Source of the DNA: Hippea jasoniae
GTDB lineage: Bacteria; Campylobacterota_A; Desulfurellia; Desulfurellales; Hippeaceae
Assembly: GCF_000744435.1 (NCBI RefSeq)
Contig: NZ_JQLX01000011.1
Coordinates: 186,001 to 250,000 of the forward strand
DNA length: 64,000 nt
Direction of reading: 5' to 3'
Shown here: one piece after another, positions 58,760-64,000 of the stretch
How positions within the stretch are numbered: the first letter of the stretch is position 1
Layout of the letters: the number at the start of each line of letters is the position of its first letter
The notes under the pieces: generated by a model
The model's database searches: none
The model's input: the letters and a program-made list of their open reading frames with translations, nothing else
What the model was told of the DNA's origin: nothing
Position numbers and translations under genes: made by a program

Positions 58760-58789
58760 TTTATAATTTCCAGCTGATATATTAACCAA
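58760..58789 (-). promoter_or_regulatory. candidate promoter of the rpsO-pnp operon
   Basis: On the minus strand TTGGTT and TATAAA are separated by 18 bases, ending 19 bases before the rpsO start. The AGGAG ribosome site lies in between. Confidence 0.45.
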
Positions 58790-58800
58790 AAAGGCTTTTA

Positions 58801-58829
58801 TTGTAAAGTCTTTTGTTTTTGTGTATACT
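58801..58829 (+). promoter_or_regulatory. sigma-70 promoter of the ferritin-like gene
   Basis: TTGTAA, a 17-base spacer and TATACT, 30 bases upstream of the ATG, divergent from the rpsO promoter. Confidence 0.65.
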
Positions 58830-58859
58830 TTTAAAGATTGCTTTTTTAGGAGGTGATAT

Positions 58860-59354
58860 ATGGGAAGCAAGGGTATTGAGATTGTGGGAATGGATGTAAA
58901 AGAGGTCATTGATCTTTTAAACAAAGCCTATGCTGATGAATGGCTTGCCTATTATCAATACTGGCTTGGAGCAAAGGTCGTAAAGGGCCCTATGAAGGAT
59001 GCAGTGATCACGGAGCTAACCGAGCATGCAAACGATGAGTTGAGGCATGCCGATATGGTTGCAAACAGGATAATCCAGTTGGGTGGTGTTCCTATTCTGC
59101 AACCAAAGCAGTGGTATGATTTTACAAACTGCGGCTACGATGCACCCGAGAATCCATTTGTAGAGGAGATTTTAAAACAGAACATCAAGGGTGAGCAGTG
59201 CGCTATAGATGTTTATAAGAGCCTAATTGAAACTACCCACATGAAAGATCCGGTAACCTACAACCTTGCACTGCAGATTTTAGAAGATGAGGTTGAACAT
59301 GAAGAGGATCTGCAGGGACTATTGGAGGATTTAGAGATTTTAATTAAAAAATAA
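58860..59354 (+). CDS. Dps-like ferritin (DPSL/thioferritin type)
   Basis: A protein of 164 residues forming a four-helix ferritin-like domain. Metal ligands in bacterioferritin order are Glu27 (ADEW), Glu60 and His63 (DELRH), Glu112 (GEQC), and Glu144 with His147 (DEVEH). Cys91 (FTNCGYDAPENP) and Cys114 (GEQCAID) match the cysteine pair of archaeal/bacterial DPSL proteins. Those form 12-subunit cages that oxidise iron with peroxide. It has its own promoter, an AGGAGG site and a terminator. An oxidative-stress role is inferred from the family. Confidence 0.85.
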   Translation: MGSKGIEIVGMDVKEVIDLLNKAYADEWLAYYQYWLGAKVVKGPMKDAVITELTEHANDELRHADMVANRIIQLGGVPILQPKQWYDFTNCGYDAPENPFVEEILKQNIKGEQCAIDVYKSLIETTHMKDPVTYNLALQILEDEVEHEEDLQGLLEDLEILIKK

Positions 59355-59377
59355 AAGAGGGGGCAACCCTCTTTTTT
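59353..59377 (+). terminator. Rho-independent terminator of the ferritin-like gene
   Basis: AAAAGAGGG and CCCTCTTTT form a 9-bp stem with a 5-base loop, running directly into T residues. It lies between convergent genes and may act both ways. Confidence 0.85.
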
Positions 59378-59996
59378 ATTTTTTCTTTCCTAAAACACTT
59401 TTGGCTGTAATATTTTCAGGATCGAGAATAAGTATATTTGAAAAGATATCTAAAGCGTATTTCTTGTTTCCAGAGTAGAGATAGGATAGGCCAAGCTGGG
59501 TGAGAAAGTTTATGTCTGTGGGGTAAAGCTTTAGCATTTTCTGCTCTACCTTGATTGCATCTGAATATTTTTTCTCCTGGTTTAATACATAGGCTAATCT
59601 TAAATTTCCATAATAGTTGTAAAAATCTATCTTTATTAGTTTATACATGAGTATTTCTGTATCTTTCCATCTTTTTTGGGCCATATACGGTAGAGATAAT
59701 CCAAGCATAGCTTCAGCAGAGTAGGGAAATACTTTTAACGCTTTTTTGTAATGAAATTCGGAGTTTGCATAGTTTCCTTTTAAGTAATACAACCACCCCA
59801 GTCTGAGGTTAACCGTATAACCATCTGGATATTTTTTATAAACCGGCAATAAAGCCATAATTGCATCTTTTAAATCCCTGCTTTTCTCATAAGTAAAGCT
59901 TCTTTTGTAGGCACCCTCAATTGTTTGAGAAGTTGTGGCACAACTTGTTGTTGCAACGATTAAAACCATAAGTAGCACAAAAGTAAGTTTTTTCAT
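59376..59996 (-). CDS. TPR-repeat lipoprotein
   Basis: A protein of 206 residues. The signal peptide ends in lipobox-like ATTSC, and the remaining chain is about five tetratricopeptide repeats (for example GWLYYLKGNYANSEFHYKKALKVFP). It is probably anchored to the periplasmic face of a membrane as a scaffold. It is the last gene of the ATP-grasp/decarboxylase/transporter operon, overlapping the transporter gene by 4 bp, and may organise that system. Confidence 0.85.
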   Translation of the reverse strand: MKKLTFVLLMVLIVATTSCATTSQTIEGAYKRSFTYEKSRDLKDAIMALLPVYKKYPDGYTVNLRLGWLYYLKGNYANSEFHYKKALKVFPYSAEAMLGLSLPYMAQKRWKDTEILMYKLIKIDFYNYYGNLRLAYVLNQEKKYSDAIKVEQKMLKLYPTDINFLTQLGLSYLYSGNKKYALDIFSNILILDPENITAKSVLGKKK

Positions 59997-62092
59997 ACCT
60001 GCTTCCCTCCTTTGACTTTTGTAATTTCTATATTTTCATAAATAATCTTCTCAAATCCATAATCGTCAGATATTTCTACAAAACTTTCTATTTTTTTTCC
60101 AAGAAAATTTATTGTGCGTTTCAGTTTTTTATCGGATACAAAAGCTGTTTCTGACAAGATAGAGAACAAATTATGCTTAAATGAGGATAAAAACAATAAA
60201 AACTCCTTTTGTATGCGCGAAGGCAAAGAGTGAAGGGGTAGATAATCTTTCCATGTTGCATTTATATGGTTGGAGAGTAAAATTTTTGAGGCTGAGTAAA
60301 AAAAGTATTTTAGTGGAGACGAATAATCGCCCTCCATATGGTAAAAGTAGAATGTTGAATGGGATAGACCGAAATATAATTTTGCTTTACCATCCGTTAT
60401 ATAGAATGTTCCATCATTTGCCATTCTGACTCTAATTTTAAAGTGTTTAATGTTGTTTTTATTTTTTATGGCATAGGATTCTTCATAATCCAGTTGTAAA
60501 TTAAGTTTAGAGAAAAGGCTTTTGTCTGTTATAATGGGCTCTATGATGTCATTTGAAGCGGGTATACCAACATCAAAAAACTCATTATTTCTTATATAAG
60601 AATAAAATTTGAAATCAACAGTAGGCGATCCAATTTTAGGATACAGTTGCACCTGTATATGGATATGGGGTTGAGGGGAGTAGCCAGAATTTCCGCACAA
60701 ACCAATAATTGACCCCTTTTGTACAACATCTCCTTTTTTTACTCTTATTGAATTTTTCTTCAAATGAGCAATCAAAACATAAAAACCCCTATTATCATAT
60801 ATAAGAACATAGTTGCCCCAATTGTTTTGCCTGTTTACTTCTGAAGGGGGATTATCTTCAATATTGTCTACATAATCGTATATGTACCCATCAACAGGGG
60901 AAAGTACAGGTTTTCCAAAAGCGTAATAATCTTGAAGAAATTTGCCATTATTGGAAAATGTTTTGCCTTTGTCGTCTGTTACTACAAAGTCAACAGCATG
61001 TCTCCATAAACCCTTATGGGTCCACTCTCCATCAAACGATTGCCATACCGTCCATTTTCCTGAAAATGGCAAAAATATTTCTCTACCTGTGAAGGGAAAG
61101 CGCGATGAAATAGTTAAGTGATAATCTAAAGTTTTTTCAGGTGAGCCTTTATATAATTTTGTTATACCTATATATCCCGTCCAAAAAAACACAAAAAGAA
61201 AAAGGAAGGTTACTAAATTAAAGGGCAAAGCAAATACCGGGATTCCGTAATTTTCCCAGAAGATTTTTGCTGCATCAACGATAGGAGCGGCAATAATAAC
61301 CGATAATACAGCAAAAATGTAGCTTTTTGGCGATGGTATTAGAAATACACCACCTATCGCCATAGCAACCAGTATAAAATTGAAAGCAGACGGATCAGAA
61401 AAGGCTGACACTGTGGAACCTGTAAATAATGCTGTTGTTAGTGCTCCTGTAAAATACCCAATAATCGATAAAATAAAGAAAATTCTGGATACCATTAAAA
61501 TAATTATACTCACTACCAAACCTGCAGCTAAATTCGGAAGAAAAAAGATTGTTCCCAGAGAAGTAAGATATCCTTTTATCCATAAAGGTATGTCTACACT
61601 GTTGAGTTCAATATGGTAATAGTTATAGAGGCTACTAACAAATAGATTGGAGTATTTCAAAGATGCTAAATACAATATAGAGCTTGAAATAACAAAAGGT
61701 AAACTGAGAGTTGGGAGTTTTAGGTAATTGTAGAATAGTACCGATATTGTATATGTTAAAAAAAATGTAAACACACCCCCAACAATAAACAGCAGCAAAC
61801 TTATGTAATTTATTTTAAACAAAAAACCTAAAGATAGGCCAACTAAAAGGGGATTATATATATAATAATCAAGCTTAAGGAACTCCTTGTTCAGTCCAAA
61901 AAGCATGGCTACAATATACGCAGAGATTACAGATATAAGGCCTCCAATACCTATATTGATGTTAATAAATGTTAAAAGTATTAAGGTTAAACCTGCATAT
62001 ATATTAGAGTTAAATAGAATTGCTGAATAGCTTTTTGATATAGGTGTAGCAACTTTTTTTGCTTGGTCAAAGAGTTTAGAAAATTTATTCAT
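59993..62092 (-). CDS. urea-transporter / M23 metallopeptidase fusion
   Basis: A protein of 699 residues. About ten membrane helices form a urea-transporter (UT) domain (about 25-310), with NPLLVGLSLGF and YGIPVFALPFNLVTF, the UT channel signatures. An M23/LytM-like domain (about 345-500) follows: WRHAVDF, a CDG-type loop KPVLSPVDGYIYDY, LIAHLKKNSIRVKKGD and PHIHIQVQ. The distal part (about 500-699) is beta-rich and unrecognised. The first metal motif reads HAVD, one residue shorter than the usual HxxxD, so peptidase activity needs testing. It overlaps the decarboxylase by 8 bp and the TPR gene by 4 bp. Confidence 0.82.
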   Translation of the reverse strand: MNKFSKLFDQAKKVATPISKSYSAILFNSNIYAGLTLILLTFININIGIGGLISVISAYIVAMLFGLNKEFLKLDYYIYNPLLVGLSLGFLFKINYISLLLFIVGGVFTFFLTYTISVLFYNYLKLPTLSLPFVISSSILYLASLKYSNLFVSSLYNYYHIELNSVDIPLWIKGYLTSLGTIFFLPNLAAGLVVSIIILMVSRIFFILSIIGYFTGALTTALFTGSTVSAFSDPSAFNFILVAMAIGGVFLIPSPKSYIFAVLSVIIAAPIVDAAKIFWENYGIPVFALPFNLVTFLFLFVFFWTGYIGITKLYKGSPEKTLDYHLTISSRFPFTGREIFLPFSGKWTVWQSFDGEWTHKGLWRHAVDFVVTDDKGKTFSNNGKFLQDYYAFGKPVLSPVDGYIYDYVDNIEDNPPSEVNRQNNWGNYVLIYDNRGFYVLIAHLKKNSIRVKKGDVVQKGSIIGLCGNSGYSPQPHIHIQVQLYPKIGSPTVDFKFYSYIRNNEFFDVGIPASNDIIEPIITDKSLFSKLNLQLDYEESYAIKNKNNIKHFKIRVRMANDGTFYITDGKAKLYFGLSHSTFYFYHMEGDYSSPLKYFFYSASKILLSNHINATWKDYLPLHSLPSRIQKEFLLFLSSFKHNLFSILSETAFVSDKKLKRTINFLGKKIESFVEISDDYGFEKIIYENIEITKVKGGKQV

Positions 62093-63443
62093 AAGTTTTA
62101 ATTTTTAGCCTTTCAGGTAAATATTCTTGCTCTATTATATTTTCAAGAGTTTCAGCTTTTCTAATTAAATCAACCTCTCCGTTTATTCCTACAAGCACAA
62201 CATTGGGTCTGTATCGTATAAACTGCATCCATTGAGTGGTGTTGTATGCACCAACAGGTGAAATAACAAGCTTTGTTCCTCTTGTTAGAGGAGGTAAATT
62301 CAGGTGATCATCAATCACATCAATATTCATACATAAAGGTCCATACAAAATGCTTGGCTCAGCAACACCTTCAATGATTCTATCAAATTCAATATTAAAA
62401 TGATACCAGAACGCAGTAAACAAGATATTGACGCCAGCGTCGATAATATAAGCTCTTTTTCCATCGGGAAGCCTTTTTGAGGCATGAACTGTTGCTATCA
62501 AAAATCCTGCCTCATCAACAATCGCTCTACCACTTTCAATAATAAGTTTTGGGTAATCATTGGGGCGTAAATTGGTCAACAATGTATCGCACACGCTCTC
62601 AGCAAATTGATCAATAGATGGAATAGAGATTTCTGGCGGCATATAAAGTCCTCTGAGTCTATTTTTTGATGGAAAGCCACCGCCTATATCAAAGTATTCT
62701 ATTTTGAATCCCAGTTCATCTTCTATTCTGTAAGCCAGATCGATCATTTTTTTAACTTCATTTTTGTATGCGTTTGGCTCTAAAATAAAAGTTCCAATAT
62801 GACAATGCAATCCATTAAGTTTGAGTTTTCCGCCTGAAAAAATTCTTTTTGCAGCGCTCCATGCCTGGCCGTTCTCTATATTGAAGCCAAATCTACTCCA
62901 CTGAGGATGTATGCCCGTATCCATATTGACTCTTATTGCAACATTAATTGTTTTTGAAAGTTCTTCAGATACTTTTTCAAGATCCGATATTTCTTCAAAA
63001 TGATCTATATTTATCCTTGCACCTTCTTCTGCTGCTTTTTTTAATGACTCAATGGGTTTAAATGGCCCATTGTAAATGATTTTTTCGCCAGGAATTCCGA
63101 GCCTTCTTGCTTTATCATATTCAAATTCTGAGACTACCTCAGCTGTTTCACCCTCAGAGTGTAGTATAGCGCATATGGCATCCAAATAGTTTGTTTTATA
63201 TGACCAGCTAAATTCTACATTTGGATATCGCAGACTAAAAGCGTTTTTAAATTCTCTAAATTTTTCCCTCAATTTTTTCTCCGAGAAAACAAATAAAGGG
63301 CTTCTATATTTGTTAACAAGTTCTTCGATTAACACCCCATCGATATCTTTTCTAATCTTCTGCAAACCCACAAGAGTTCCAAATTTATTCATCAGTCCAC
63401 TTTTGAGTAATGTTATAACAGGCTTTTCGTACTGCTCAGTCAT
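62085..63443 (-). CDS. PLP-dependent fold type III decarboxylase (LysA-like)
   Basis: A protein of 452 residues. The alanine-racemase-like barrel has the PLP lysine in SWSYKTNYLD. HCHIGTF and DIGGGFPSKN bind PLP phosphate, and ESGRAIVDEAG follows. A C-terminal beta domain has GPLCMNIDVI, where lysA usually has GPxCES. The family decarboxylates diaminopimelate, ornithine, arginine or carboxynorspermidine. The changed motif and the ATP-grasp/UT-M23 neighbours argue against ordinary lysA, favouring a dedicated biosynthetic step as in vibrioferrin-type pathways. Substrate is unknown. Confidence 0.83.
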   Translation of the reverse strand: MTEQYEKPVITLLKSGLMNKFGTLVGLQKIRKDIDGVLIEELVNKYRSPLFVFSEKKLREKFREFKNAFSLRYPNVEFSWSYKTNYLDAICAILHSEGETAEVVSEFEYDKARRLGIPGEKIIYNGPFKPIESLKKAAEEGARINIDHFEEISDLEKVSEELSKTINVAIRVNMDTGIHPQWSRFGFNIENGQAWSAAKRIFSGGKLKLNGLHCHIGTFILEPNAYKNEVKKMIDLAYRIEDELGFKIEYFDIGGGFPSKNRLRGLYMPPEISIPSIDQFAESVCDTLLTNLRPNDYPKLIIESGRAIVDEAGFLIATVHASKRLPDGKRAYIIDAGVNILFTAFWYHFNIEFDRIIEGVAEPSILYGPLCMNIDVIDDHLNLPPLTRGTKLVISPVGAYNTTQWMQFIRYRPNVVLVGINGEVDLIRKAETLENIIEQEYLPERLKIKTYE

Positions 63444-63454
63444 TGCTTTCCTCC

Positions 63455-64000
63455 TTAATTTTCGCCTTTTATTACCATGTTTTGAAATTCATCAATATTT
63501 ATTATAAAATCGTCCGTGTATCTAATATACAGTTTTCCTGCCTCGTACGAAGAGTCCCTTGGAGGTTCTTTACCTGCTGCAGCTAAAAGTAATCGGTGAG
63601 GTAAATTAACACCTACGGCTGCTGAAAAATATACCCATGCAGGGAATCGGGGATTTATCTCAATTAGATAAATATTATTCTGGGTTAGTAGGCATTCAAA
63701 TTCAAATGCACCTCTCCACTTAAATTCTTTTACAAATCTACTGGCAGCCTCCAGCAAGTTTTCATTCACTATCGTTACTCCAGTCCATATCTTCCCCAGA
63801 TTTGTAGTCCACATTTTTTTTATGGCAACCAGACCAAAATGACCACCTTCTCCATCTCCAACACCCACAACATTAACCTCTTCCCCATTGATGACCTCTT
63901 GCACTATGATAGGATATCCCCACTCAGATACAATATTATTAAAATAGTTAGTTGCCTGTGTGATATTAAAAGCCCTGTATGCTTTGTAAAAAATACCTTT
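63455..64000 (-). CDS. ATP-grasp ligase (partial, start beyond the window)
   Basis: The frame is open to the last base on the minus strand, giving 181 residues of the C-terminal part. ATP-grasp features are WGYPIIVQEVINGEEV, followed by the metal/ATP site GAFEFECLLTQNN...YLIEINPRFPAWVY with its conserved Glu and Asn. It resembles carbamoyl-phosphate-synthase-like and amino-acid-ligating enzymes that form amide bonds from a carboxylate and an amine. It ends 11 bp before the decarboxylase and should lead the operon or follow further genes off the window. Confidence 0.82.
   Translation of the reverse strand, partial: KGIFYKAYRAFNITQATNYFNNIVSEWGYPIIVQEVINGEEVNVVGVGDGEGGHFGLVAIKKMWTTNLGKIWTGVTIVNENLLEAASRFVKEFKWRGAFEFECLLTQNNIYLIEINPRFPAWVYFSAAVGVNLPHRLLLAAAGKEPPRDSSYEAGKLYIRYTDDFIINIDEFQNMVIKGEN

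Overview
The window comes from an AT-rich, anaerobic, respiratory bacterium, probably thermophilic. The best guess is Campylobacterota, class Desulfurellia (Hippea- or Desulfurella-like). The evidence is an elongated TrmB of a kind common in Campylobacterota, adjacent hisZ and purA, a class I hybrid cluster protein, a DUF505 protein typical of thermophiles, and periplasmic Tat/cytochrome respiration. No 16S gene is present, so the taxonomy is inference.

Region 1 (1-13.7 kb) is a respiratory block. It starts inside a NosG/NapG-type ferredoxin and continues with NosH, NosF, NosY and NosD homologues. A bc-type module follows (DOMON haem protein, Rieske protein, fused cytochrome b), then a class I cytochrome c. 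A strong terminator separates these from a Tat-exported TorA/DorA-type S/N-oxide reductase and a TorC-like monohaem cytochrome. The likely flow is menaquinol to Rieske/cytochrome b to cytochrome c to periplasmic acceptors. nosZ itself is not in the window. An ankyrin protein, a two-component system and a NosL-like protein flank the block.

Region 2 (13.9-35.6 kb) is nitrogen and amino-acid handling. It holds glnK-amtB behind a possible sigma-54 promoter and two complete branched-chain amino-acid (liv) ABC operons. Between these lie tRNA-Ala, a DUF1232 protein and a YdbH/YdbL-like intermembrane lipid-transport pair, in which the ydbH homologue is split at an A9 tract. A Crp/Fnr regulator diverges from hcp with an FNR-like box between them. 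An operon trx-DUF364-argF-argG-trmB and an XRE-cupin regulator complete the region.

Region 3 (35.7-58.8 kb) is mostly housekeeping: glycosyltransferase, Zn-dependent phospholipase-like protein, rho, dus, a DUF505 protein, a Cache/HD-GYP protein, tRNA-Gln and tRNA-Glu, gap-pgk-tpiA-secG with an orphan peptide-binding protein, an MBL hydrolase, an exported FGE-fold protein, and the long operon rpsO-pnp-M16-aminotransferase-hisZ-purA-aroQ.

Region 4 (58.8-64 kb) has a DPSL/thioferritin-like protein. It is followed by a tightly coupled minus-strand operon running off the window: ATP-grasp ligase, PLP decarboxylase, urea-transporter/M23-peptidase fusion and TPR lipoprotein. This last operon is the best candidate here for an undescribed system.

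No CRISPR array, insertion sequence, prophage or rRNA was seen. No gene-free stretch exceeds about 300 bases.
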